From assembly GCA_902783795.1 (NCBI GenBank), contig CACZSO010000029.1, forward strand, positions 1 to 5,637: a stretch of 5,637 bases of DNA. The letters run 5' to 3'. Of this stretch, positions 1-5,345 are shown in pieces (positions within the stretch are counted from its first letter, which is position 1; every line of letters begins with the position of its first letter). Both the position numbers and the translations under genes were made by a program. The notes beneath the pieces are model-generated. The model did not search any database. It saw only the letters and a program-made list of their open reading frames with translations, and was not told the DNA's origin. This stretch comes from an uncultured Eubacteriales bacterium (GTDB lineage Bacteria; Bacillota; Clostridia; Lachnospirales; Lachnospiraceae).

Positions 1-143
1 CAGCTTTTGTAACGCTGATGGGGCTTCTCTATGATGTAACAGGGTCTTATCATGCAGCTGTGATCATGGAAATGGTGCTGGCAGCTGTCGGTCTGGCATT
101 GACGCTCCGGCTGAATGCCCGGATCAGAAAAGAAAAGGTCTGA
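1..143 (+). CDS. MFS-type transporter, C-terminal fragment (5' end outside window)
   Basis: The open frame enters from the left edge (first full codon at 3) and stops at TGA 141-143, giving the last 46 residues of a larger protein. It has a G-L-L-Y-D-x-T-G-S-Y motif, then a hydrophobic segment (VIMEMVLAAVGLALTL) and a short basic tail ending RIRKEKV. A Y-D-x-T-G-S-Y loop between the last two helices followed by a positively charged cytoplasmic tail is typical of the end of 12-helix major facilitator transporters, including the oxalate/formate antiporter-like group. The substrate cannot be read from this fragment. No terminator lies between it and the reductase gene that starts 78 bp downstream, so some readthrough is possible. 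A second MFS gene begins at the right edge of the window. The family call is fairly secure from the motif and topology, but the fragment is short. Confidence 0.7.
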   Translation, partial: AFVTLMGLLYDVTGSYHAAVIMEMVLAAVGLALTLRLNARIRKEKV

Positions 144-159
144 TGCTGGTTTTTGACAG

Positions 160-188
160 TTTTCAAAAAATCGGATCTATGGTATAAT
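160..188 (+). promoter_or_regulatory. Extended -10 promoter for the aldo/keto reductase
   Basis: A perfect TATAAT lies at 183-188, preceded by TG one base upstream (180-181), which makes an extended -10 element. The best -35 at standard 17-nt spacing is TTTTCA (160-165, 4 of 6 matches). A perfect TTGACA at 153-158 is 24 nt away, too far for a normal sigma-A promoter. Expected transcription start is near 195, leaving a leader of about 27 nt before the ATG at 222. Confidence 0.6.
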
Positions 189-207
189 CATTTCAGAAAG
201 ATAAAAC

Positions 208-214
208 AAGGAGG
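208..214 (+). promoter_or_regulatory. Ribosome binding site that fixes the reductase start
   Basis: AAGGAGG ends 7 nt before the ATG at 222. The frame stays open upstream to a TTG at 153, but that codon overlaps the promoter region and has no Shine-Dalgarno sequence, so 222 is the start. Confidence 0.85.
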
Positions 215-221
215 TATCCTT

Positions 222-1259
222 ATGCTGACAGTAACATTAGGATCAACGGGGATCACCGTCCCGAAAAACGCTTTCGGGGCGCTGCCTATCCAGCGCGTTT
301 CCGAGGGCTACGCCGTCATGCTTTTACGGAAAGCCTATGATGCGGGCGTCCGCTTCTTCGACTCGGCCAATGGTTATACGGACAGTGAAGAAAAGATCGG
401 TAAGGCTTTTGAAGGCATCCGGGAAAATGTTTATATAGCCACGAAGACAGGAGCTAAAGATGCAGAAACTTTCTGGAAGCATCTGAATTTAAGTCTTGAG
501 CGCCTGAAAACCACCTATATCGACATTTATCAGTTCCATAACCCGTCGTTCTGCCCGAAACCCGGCGATGGCACAGGCCTTTATGAGGCAGCGCTGGAAG
601 CGAAGGAAAAAGGGTTGATCCGGCATATAGGCATTACGAATCACCGGTTGGCGGTGGCGAAGGAAGCCATCGAATCCGGCCTGTATGAGACTCTGCAGTT
701 CCCCTTTTCTTATCTGGCCAGTGATAAGGATCTGGAGCTGGTTAGGCTCTGTAAGGAACACAATATGGGCTTCATAGCCATGAAGGGTCTGTCCGGAGGA
801 CTGCTGAACCGTTCGGATCTCTGCTATGCCTGGATGCTCCAGTTCGATAATGTGGTGCCTATCTGGGGTGTGCAGCGGGAGAGTGAGCTGGACGAATTCC
901 TGTCCTATACGGATGATCCGCCGGTCATGAATGAAGAGCGGAAGGCCGCCATCGAGAAAGACCGGGCGGAACTTTCCGGAAACTTCTGCCGTTCCTGCGG
1001 CTACTGCATGCCGTGTACCGTGGGGATCGAGATCCCGAACGCGGCCCGTATGATCCAGCTGATCCGGCGCATGCCTTCTGCGGCACAGCTGACGAAAGAA
1101 GCCCAGGAGAAGATGGAAAAGATCGAAGACTGCATCGAGTGCGGCGTCTGCATGACCCGGTGCCCGTATGAACTTCCTATTCCTAAGCTTTTAAGAGAAA
1201 ACCTGGAAGACTACAGGAAGATCGTCAGCGGTGAGATCGATATTTCGAATAAAAACTGA
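222..1259 (+). CDS. Aldo/keto reductase with C-terminal double [4Fe-4S] ferredoxin-like domain
   Basis: A 345-residue predicted cytoplasmic oxidoreductase. Residues 1-235 form an AKR-type TIM barrel with the catalytic tetrad visible: D47 (in FFDSANGY), Y52, K75 (IATKTG) and H106 (IYQFHN). The G-x-x-R-H-I-G-I-T-N strand follows at 131-140. After residue 250 come two cysteine clusters: C256, C259, C262, C265 (CRSCGYCMPC) followed by G-I-E-I-P, and C304, C307, C310, C314 (CIECGVCMTRCP) followed by L-P-I-P-K-L-L. This is the architecture of the Fe-S 'predicted oxidoreductase of the aldo/keto reductase family' (COG1453-like). Members are thought to couple NAD(P)H-type carbonyl chemistry to Fe-S electron transfer, but the physiological substrate is generally unknown. 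Length is normal for the group and all eight cysteines are present. The gene appears monocistronic, with its own promoter and a hairpin after the stop. The family call is firm; the substrate is not inferable. Confidence 0.93.
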   Translation: MLTVTLGSTGITVPKNAFGALPIQRVSEGYAVMLLRKAYDAGVRFFDSANGYTDSEEKIGKAFEGIRENVYIATKTGAKDAETFWKHLNLSLERLKTTYIDIYQFHNPSFCPKPGDGTGLYEAALEAKEKGLIRHIGITNHRLAVAKEAIESGLYETLQFPFSYLASDKDLELVRLCKEHNMGFIAMKGLSGGLLNRSDLCYAWMLQFDNVVPIWGVQRESELDEFLSYTDDPPVMNEERKAAIEKDRAELSGNFCRSCGYCMPCTVGIEIPNAARMIQLIRRMPSAAQLTKEAQEKMEKIEDCIECGVCMTRCPYELPIPKLLRENLEDYRKIVSGEIDISNKN

Positions 1260-1269
1260 AGAAGTAAAA

Positions 1270-1304
1270 AAGAAGCGCGTTCCTTTTCCTGGGAGGCGCT
1301 TCTT
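1270..1304. terminator. Shared terminator between convergent genes
   Basis: Perfect 9-bp inverted repeat AAGAAGCGC (1270-1278) / GCGCTTCTT (1296-1304), with a 17-nt loop that can add a TCC/GGA pairing. Read on the minus strand, the stem runs into six T (complement of 1266-1271), a good intrinsic terminator for the YhhN-type gene. Read on the plus strand, the U-tract is only the end of the stem plus AA, so termination of the reductase transcript should be weaker. Confidence 0.75.
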
Positions 1305-1335
1305 AATGCCTGCGGAATCTTCCGGGGAAGATCGG

Positions 1336-2001
1336 TTACAGGGAAGGGGACAATGCTATGAGTGACTGCCCCAGGTAATACAGGATCAGCAGAACAGGAC
1401 TGCACCACTTTTTCTTTTCTGCGGCGATCAGATCATAGATCAGGACCATGTCCGAAGATGCAAAAAGCACAGATCCTATGAATAAAAGGAGCCGGGGTCT
1501 TGAAGGATCTGTAAAATACAGACCACCCGCAAAAGAAGCAAAACTCAGGACAAAAACGATGTAGATAATGCAGAGAAAACGGAATATACGCCCCATTTTC
1601 TGCATGGAACGGTATGCCAGACTGAAACCCAAAGCCAGGCACAGACCTATGGAAAGCGGCAGTAAAAAGCGGCCTCTTAAGTCTTTTAAAATGACTGTTA
1701 TATAGAATAGATGGCCCAGCAGAAAGAAAGAACCGCCCAGATACAGAAGGGCCCGGCTTTCCTGATACAAATGCCTGACATGAAGAAGAACATCGCCGAT
1801 AAACCCGCTTATAAGAGCGAGAAGGATTAGGTATGCATATGTATTTTTATGGTGCTTAAGCCCCAGAGATCCCAGAATGACGAAGGAAAGACTGCCCAAT
1901 ACCTTGAAATACAGGGAAGTTTTATGGTTTTCCTTTGTATCCGTAAGGATCAGCAGGACAGGAAAGACCAGGGCTCCCAGAAGGAAAAACAGGTAGATCA
2001 T
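1336..2001 (-). CDS. YhhN/TMEM86-family membrane protein, probable lysoplasmalogenase
   Basis: A 221-residue, very hydrophobic integral membrane protein with about eight predicted helices. Motifs matching the YhhN/TMEM86 family are K33 in an F-K-V-L-G-S-L context, G69-D70 in GFIGDVLL, G96-H97 and Y100 in FLLGHLFYI, S183-D184 in FASSDMVL, and Y209/Q212 in LYYLGQSLIAL. Characterised members hydrolyse the vinyl-ether bond of lysoplasmalogens, releasing an aldehyde and a glycerophospho head group, so the likely role is membrane lipid turnover. The start at 2001 is chosen because AAGGAGG (2007-2013) lies 5 nt upstream and a promoter lies at 2048-2076. Longer in-frame starts (2049, 2097) lie within or upstream of that promoter and lack a Shine-Dalgarno sequence. 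It is transcribed divergently from the methyltransferase and convergently to the reductase. The family assignment is good; the enzymatic role is inferred from family knowledge. Confidence 0.82.
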   Translation of the reverse strand: MIYLFFLLGALVFPVLLILTDTKENHKTSLYFKVLGSLSFVILGSLGLKHHKNTYAYLILLALISGFIGDVLLHVRHLYQESRALLYLGGSFFLLGHLFYITVILKDLRGRFLLPLSIGLCLALGFSLAYRSMQKMGRIFRFLCIIYIVFVLSFASFAGGLYFTDPSRPRLLLFIGSVLFASSDMVLIYDLIAAEKKKWCSPVLLILYYLGQSLIALSPSL

Positions 2002-2006
2002 AAGGT

Positions 2007-2013
2007 CCTCCTT
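2007..2013 (-). promoter_or_regulatory. Ribosome binding site that fixes the YhhN-type start
   Basis: The minus strand reads AAGGAGG ending 5 nt before the ATG at 2001. This is the only strong Shine-Dalgarno sequence in the frame and decides the start against the upstream ATGs at 2049 and 2097. Confidence 0.85.
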
Positions 2014-2047
2014 AAGGATTTTTTGAATCAGTACTGACCTCTGCTTC

Positions 2048-2076
2048 ATTCTACAATAAAGACATGATCCTGTAAA
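2048..2076 (-). promoter_or_regulatory. Sigma-A-type promoter for the YhhN-family gene
   Basis: On the minus strand TTTACA (2071-2076, 5 of 6 matches) is separated by exactly 17 nt from TAGAAT (2048-2053, 5 of 6 matches). Expected transcription start is near 2041, giving a leader of about 40 nt that contains the ribosome binding site. It independently supports the start at 2001. Confidence 0.65.
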
Positions 2077-2117
2077 GCTGAAATCCTGAGCACGCACCTT
2101 TAGCCGGACACGGCAGT

Positions 2118-2147
2118 CTTACATTTTATTGACAGCTTTATTATGCT
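2118..2147 (+). promoter_or_regulatory. Possible weak promoter for the methyltransferase
   Basis: CTTACA (2118-2123, 4 of 6) and TATGCT (2142-2147, 4 of 6) are 18 nt apart; TATTAT at 2139-2144 is an alternative -10. A perfect TTGACA at 2129-2134 has no -10 at proper spacing. Either choice gives a very short leader before the ribosome binding site at 2156-2161. Confidence 0.3.
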
Positions 2148-2165
2148 AAAACAGTTAGGAGATCG

Positions 2166-2900
2166 ATGAAAAAGAAAATGGCTGATATAGAGAAATACAG
2201 AAAATATTTTACAAAAGATTACCTGATGGGGCCTAATTCATTCCGGCTCCTGGATGAATTGATCTTAAAGAGTCCGGAGGATGCCCGGTTTTCCCGGGCG
2301 CTGGATCTGGGCTGCGGATCTGCGCTGACATCTTTCTTTATAGCGAATGAAACGGAAGCAAATTATGTATATGCTTATGATCTGTGGGTCCCGGCATCAG
2401 AAAACTATAAAAGGATAGAAGAGAACGGACTCGAGGACAGGGTCATACCCATCCACGGGGATGCTATGGACATGCCCTTTGCCCGGAACTATTTCGATGC
2501 CATTATCAGTGTGGATGCCTATCATTATTTTGGCTGCAGAGAAGGTGTCTTTTCAGAAAAGATCCTTCCTTTTGTCAAAAAGGGCGGCTATGTGATGATC
2601 GTGATTCCGGGTCTGAAAGAACAGCCGCAGGGAGAATTAAAAGAATTGTTTGAAACCTGGGCAGAAGGAGATGATGCCCAGCTGTTTAAAACAGCTGCCT
2701 GGTGGGAGAAGCTTATGAGTGATGAATGCGGTGAAGGTGGTCAGGTCATGGTTAGAGAAGCGGACTGCTATGGCATAGCCTGGCAGGAATGGTTTGAAAC
2801 AGGGCACGAATACGCAATACGCGATCAGGAATTTCTGGAAGAAGGCTTGTACGATATTCTGAATTTCCTTTTGATCTATGTCAGAAGAGGGAATGCCTGA
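2166..2900 (+). CDS. Class I SAM-dependent methyltransferase
   Basis: A 244-residue predicted soluble enzyme with a Rossmann-type methyltransferase fold. Motif I, which binds SAM, is L-D-L-G-C-G at 46-51. The acidic residue ending strand 2 is D72 (YAYDLW). Motif III-like G-D-A-M-D-M-P-F is at 98-105, the motif IV strand FDAIISVDAYHYF at 110-122, and post-motif G-G-Y-V-M-I-V-I-P at 140-148. The layout resembles UbiE/Methyltransf_11-type small-molecule methyltransferases. The C-terminal third is rich in Trp and acidic residues (AAWWEKL, AWQEWFETGHEY) and probably forms the substrate cap; the substrate cannot be predicted. The start at 2166 has TAGGAG (2156-2161) 4 nt upstream; the in-frame ATG at 2178 would be too far from it. 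The gene appears to stand alone, divergent from the YhhN-type gene and closed by a strong terminator. Confidence 0.88.
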   Translation: MKKKMADIEKYRKYFTKDYLMGPNSFRLLDELILKSPEDARFSRALDLGCGSALTSFFIANETEANYVYAYDLWVPASENYKRIEENGLEDRVIPIHGDAMDMPFARNYFDAIISVDAYHYFGCREGVFSEKILPFVKKGGYVMIVIPGLKEQPQGELKELFETWAEGDDAQLFKTAAWWEKLMSDECGEGGQVMVREADCYGIAWQEWFETGHEYAIRDQEFLEEGLYDILNFLLIYVRRGNA

Positions 2901-2919
2901 CACTTTTCTTTAAGATAGG

Positions 2920-2964
2920 AAGAGCGCACTTTCAGCATTGATGAGATGCAGAAAGTGCGCTCTT
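2920..2964 (+). terminator. Strong intrinsic terminator after the methyltransferase
   Basis: Perfect inverted repeat AGAGCGCACTTTC (2921-2933) / GAAAGTGCGCTCT (2951-2963), extended by A2920-T2964. Inside the loop a second GCAT/ATGC stem (2935-2938 with 2946-2949) closes on 7 nt. A T-rich run (TTTATCTATTTATCTTAT) follows. An outer TAAGATA (2911-2917) / TATCTTA (2973-2979) pairing is also possible. Confidence 0.85.
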
Positions 2965-2992
2965 TATCTATTTATCTTATGTTTTGTCCGGT

Positions 2993-3006
2993 ACAGCCCG
3001 GGCTGT
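2993..3006. repeat. Perfect 14-bp palindrome in intergenic region
   Basis: ACAGCCCGGGCTGT is its own reverse complement. It lies in the roughly 260 bp between the methyltransferase terminator and the end of the nuclease-like gene, where I see no gene. It could be a protein-binding dyad or part of a weak terminator for the minus-strand gene, but has no adjacent U-tract. A bulged hairpin at 3102-3121 (GTCAGGCC / GGCTGAC) and an imperfect palindrome at 3203-3216 lie closer to the end of that gene. Confidence 0.4.
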
Positions 3007-3221
3007 TTCCTGTTATGATATCAAAATTCTTGTCTGAAAAAGGGGAGGCTTCCTGAAACCAGCCGGTCAGTCATACAGCATATAGGCAGAGGTTATTAAG
3101 GGTCAGGCCGATAAGGCTGACTATGCAGGACTTTTCATCTTTTTATGAGATCATGAATGCTTTATACTCCGGTCTATGTACAGAGTGATTTGGTGACTGT
3201 GTGCTCATTAATAAGCTGGGT

Positions 3222-4034
3222 TTATGTCAGATACTGTTCGATCAGTGCATTGACTTCTTTGACATTGATGGGATGATTCCTGGTCTCAAAAGAAAGGATC
3301 AGGTTTTTGCCGACATAGTATCCGTCTGTCTGATAAGCCTTTATGCGCCGTAAAGCCTTCTTTGCGTAATCCGGATCATCCATCATGCCTAAATGTTCCC
3401 ATACATATTCTCTGCGGGAACGCGGATTCAGGACCGTAAAATCCGGATGGACAGTTCCTATAGAAGAAAGTATCATTGGGTATTCATAGCGGTAAGGAAT
3501 GCTTTTTTGCGTCAGAAGACTGGCGATGATATATTCGGATTTGGAACGTACATATTCTCCGCCGGGTGTCTGAATGGCAGACTCCTCATCCGTTACGGGC
3601 TTTTTTGGATAGATCAGACTTTTCCAATCCTTGATGAAATCAGCATCCGTCTTTCTTATGGGAGTGGTGAGCAGGCGTCTGCGCTCATCAAGTGCTTCAT
3701 AGATCTGCTCAGGATTTTTCCTGGGATATTTTCTTATAAAATCAGTGATAGTTTTATATTCCTGCAAAGCAGATCTAAGCACTTTTTCCTGATAGGTTTT
3801 CTGCGCCAATGCCTGAATTAAATCCATCTGAGAAACATCGAGATAATAGCCTGCCCTGTCAGCAGGCTTCAGCCGATGATGGTATTGTATACGGTTGCCT
3901 CTTTTGGCTATGACTAAAGTCCCTTCCGGAGCTTTTTTCAATTTAACCTGGATATCATGGATGAGAGATTCCAGATAAGAGGTACGTTCACGGAGCATGG
4001 TCAATAAGTCAGTTGAAGAAAAATGCTGATCCAT
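3222..4034 (-). CDS. Unassigned protein with PD-(D/E)XK nuclease-like C-terminal half
   Basis: A 270-residue protein, predicted soluble, with no signal peptide or membrane segment. Residues 8-35 and about 75-122 are charged and helical, probably coiled-coil or arm regions; a basic segment with G-N-R-I-Q-Y-H-H-R lies between them (46-54). Residues 160-250 hold a motif series: R-S-K-S-E (163-167), Y-x-Y-E (181-184), H-P-D-F (196-199), W-E-H-L-G-M (212-217), then D-D-P-D-Y and K232-x-Y234. The order E, then PD, then an E-x-hydrophobic strand resembles PD-(D/E)XK-fold nucleases, with candidate catalytic residues E167, D198 and E213. The usual lysine is replaced by H214-L215, a variant seen in nuclease-like domains with a WEHLG signature. 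The start at 4034 has AAAGGA (4042-4047) 7 nt upstream. No partner methylase, helicase or phage gene is visible nearby. Nuclease activity is inference; it could be an inactive or non-defence member. Confidence 0.72.
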   Translation of the reverse strand: MDQHFSSTDLLTMLRERTSYLESLIHDIQVKLKKAPEGTLVIAKRGNRIQYHHRLKPADRAGYYLDVSQMDLIQALAQKTYQEKVLRSALQEYKTITDFIRKYPRKNPEQIYEALDERRRLLTTPIRKTDADFIKDWKSLIYPKKPVTDEESAIQTPGGEYVRSKSEYIIASLLTQKSIPYRYEYPMILSSIGTVHPDFTVLNPRSRREYVWEHLGMMDDPDYAKKALRRIKAYQTDGYYVGKNLILSFETRNHPINVKEVNALIEQYLT

Positions 4035-4142
4035 AGTAAAGTCCTTTCAAAAAGTATGTGATTACAGATCTTAATGAGTTGTGAAATAAGATAAGGCATA
4101 ATGGGCTTTCTTTTGTGAGGGAAACCAGGTCATCCCGGTCCC

Positions 4143-4619
4143 GAGCCTATGTGAAAAGAAAAAAAGAAGATTACATGTGCTCCTTGCACTCATTTATGGC
4201 TTATAGACAGGAGAAATGCCGGTCTTGAGCCTATGTAAAAGAGAAAAAAGAAAATTACATGTGCTTCTTACATTCATTTTCGGTCTGCAGACAGGAAAAT
4301 CACTGGTCCCGAGCCTATGTAAAAGGGGAATTAGAAGATTGCATGTGCTCCTTACACTCATTTCCGGTCTATAGACAGGAGAACCCCCTGGTCCCGAGCC
4401 TATGTAAAAGGGAAAAAAGACAATTACATGTGCTTCTTACACTCATTCCCAACCTGCAGGCAGGAGAAATGCGAGTTCTGAGCCTATGTAAAGGGGAAAA
4501 AGAAGATTGCATGTGCTCTTTGCGCTCATTTTCGGCCTGTAGACAGGAGAAACACCGGTTCCGAGCCTATGTAAAAGGAAAATAAGAAGATTGCATGTGC
4601 TCGTACACTGACTTATGGG
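4143..4619 (+). repeat. Tandem array of ~84-bp hairpin-forming units
   Basis: Units begin with GAGCCTATGT at 4143, 4227, 4311, 4396, 4480 and 4563, giving periods of 84, 84, 85, 84 and 83 bp. Five copies are full and the last fades out near 4619. A degenerate unit tail (ending CGGTCCC) precedes the first. Each unit opens with GAGCCTATGTAA, an A/G-rich loop of 15-16 nt, then TTRCATGTGCTY. These arms pair at 11 of 12 positions on the + strand RNA. A second, less constant element follows, centred on GTCTATAGAC or variants (GTCTGCAGAC in unit 2) and flanked in some units by CATTT/AAATG. Single-base length changes between copies break any long reading frame, so the array is not protein-coding. Whether it is transcribed is unknown; strand is given by the hairpin argument. 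Confidence 0.9.
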
Positions 4620-4642
4620 CAGCGAATGAGCTGGCAGCATTG

Positions 4643-4654
4643 AGCAGCGCTGCT
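4643..4654. repeat. Perfect 12-bp palindrome
   Basis: AGCAGCGCTGCT lies just after the 84-bp array and is followed by a seven-A run (4664-4670). The stretch from 4620 to 4957 otherwise contains no convincing gene; the only other small features are a GAAGTAAT direct repeat (4861, 4883) and a tight CCCAG/CTGGG dyad at 4870-4880. Confidence 0.35.
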
Positions 4655-4957
4655 TCAGAGCAGAAAAAAAGGGTTACGGTCTTCTGATAGGTTTAATCTT
4701 AGGCCTTTGCTGGAATACAGATAATGATGAATGAAGAATTTACATGATGATCAATGCCGGAAGTTTAAGAATATAGTGTTGAAGATGCGCGGAAGGTGCC
4801 GCTTGTTCCGTATTTTATCGCAGTTCCAGAAAAAAGGCAAGGGCTTGACAGGAAAATAAAGAAGTAATGCCCAGTCTGGGAAGAAGTAATCACGGGATAA
4901 TAAGTATCCTGCCAGGTATAAAGGAACAGGGAAACAGACGAACCTATAGGCAATTTC

Positions 4958-5160
4958 AGGATAGCGGCCGGCTGAAAAGGAGAGAAGGAATAAGATCATG
5001 GAGGAGAGCCTGCTGATTAGGATAGCGACCGGCTGAAAAAGAAAGAAGGAATAGGTTCATGGAGGAGAGCCTGCTGATCAGGATAGCGGCCGGCTGAAAA
5101 GGAGAGAAGGAATAGGTTCATGAGTACCGGCTTCTGGTCAGGACAGCACCCCGGCTGAGA
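4958..5160 (+). repeat. Tandem array of 60-61-bp units with repeated 12-codon frames
   Basis: Units start with AGGATAGCG (or AGGACAGCA in the last) at 4958, 5019, 5080 and 5140, giving periods of 61, 61 and 60 bp. Three are full and the fourth fades near 5160. The unit is G/A-rich with a GGCCGGCTGA core. Each full unit holds AAGGA exactly 8 nt upstream of an ATG (4998, 5059, 5120). Each ATG opens a 12-codon frame closed by the TGA of the next unit's GGCTGA (5036, 5097, 5158). The first two peptides differ at one residue (MEESLLIRIATG and MEESLLIRIAAG); the third is unrelated except for its length and final PG/AG. The 61-bp period is not a multiple of three, so each frame is independent. Translation is unproven. 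Confidence 0.85.
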
Positions 5161-5298
5161 AAAGAAGTCATAATAACATAAGATCTGCAGTTTATGTTGA
5201 TGACCATCCGGTTAAGAAAAATAAAAGACAGACTTTACTCATAATGAAAAGGGGAAGAACAATTAAGATAAGCTTTTTCGATATAGGAGAACAGGTGT

Positions 5299-5319
5299 GA
5301 TTCATATACAATATGATTC
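5299..5319. promoter_or_regulatory. Operator-like dyad upstream of the MFS gene
   Basis: GATTCATAT (5299-5307), ACA spacer, ATATGATTC (5311-5319): 8 of 9 positions are symmetric. It overlaps a -10-like TACAAT (5307-5312) and ends 8 nt before the ribosome binding site. Size and placement fit a dimeric repressor site controlling the transporter, but no regulator gene is in the window and no good -35 was found. Confidence 0.45.
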
Positions 5320-5327
5320 AAAAGAGC

Positions 5328-5334
5328 AGGAGGT
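5328..5334 (+). promoter_or_regulatory. Ribosome binding site of the right-edge MFS gene
   Basis: AGGAGGT lies 8 nt before GTG 5343 and 11 nt before ATG 5346. Later in-frame ATGs (5382, 5412, 5439) lack a well-spaced Shine-Dalgarno sequence, so one of the first two codons is the likely start. Confidence 0.7.
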
Positions 5335-5345
5335 AAATTCCTGTG

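Noticed and set aside
153..158. TTGACA as the -35 of the reductase promoter
   Set aside because: It is 24 nt from TATAAT, outside the usable range; the extended -10 explains the promoter better.
153..221. Upstream extension of the reductase to TTG 153
   Set aside because: The extra 23 codons cover the -10 element and the ribosome binding site, and the AKR domain begins right after the ATG at 222.
2637..2903. Minus-strand 88-codon frame inside the methyltransferase
   Set aside because: It is antisense to a well-supported gene, has no ribosome binding site and shows no recognisable domain.
3123..3188. A 21-residue frame (starting MQDFSSFYEIMNAL)
   Set aside because: It reads somewhat like protein but has no ribosome binding site and is too short to distinguish from chance.
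3393..3821. Plus-strand 142-codon frame opposite the nuclease-like gene
   Set aside because: The minus-strand gene has a good start, ribosome binding site and conserved motifs; this frame is its shadow.
4259..4585. A 108-codon plus-strand reading frame within the 84-bp array
   Set aside because: It exists only because the period is near a multiple of three. The 85- and 83-bp copies shift its phase so the repeat is not translated in one register, there is no ribosome binding site, and the residues resemble no protein.
4143..4619. CRISPR array
   Set aside because: The whole unit repeats, including the would-be spacers; there are no unique 30-40 bp spacers and no cas genes.
4751..4999. Minus-strand hydrophobic 82-codon frame starting inside the 61-bp array
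   Set aside because: No Shine-Dalgarno sequence before the ATG, low-complexity aromatic/hydrophobic composition from A/G-rich DNA on the other strand, and no family resemblance. A shorter overlapping frame on the same strand has the same problems.
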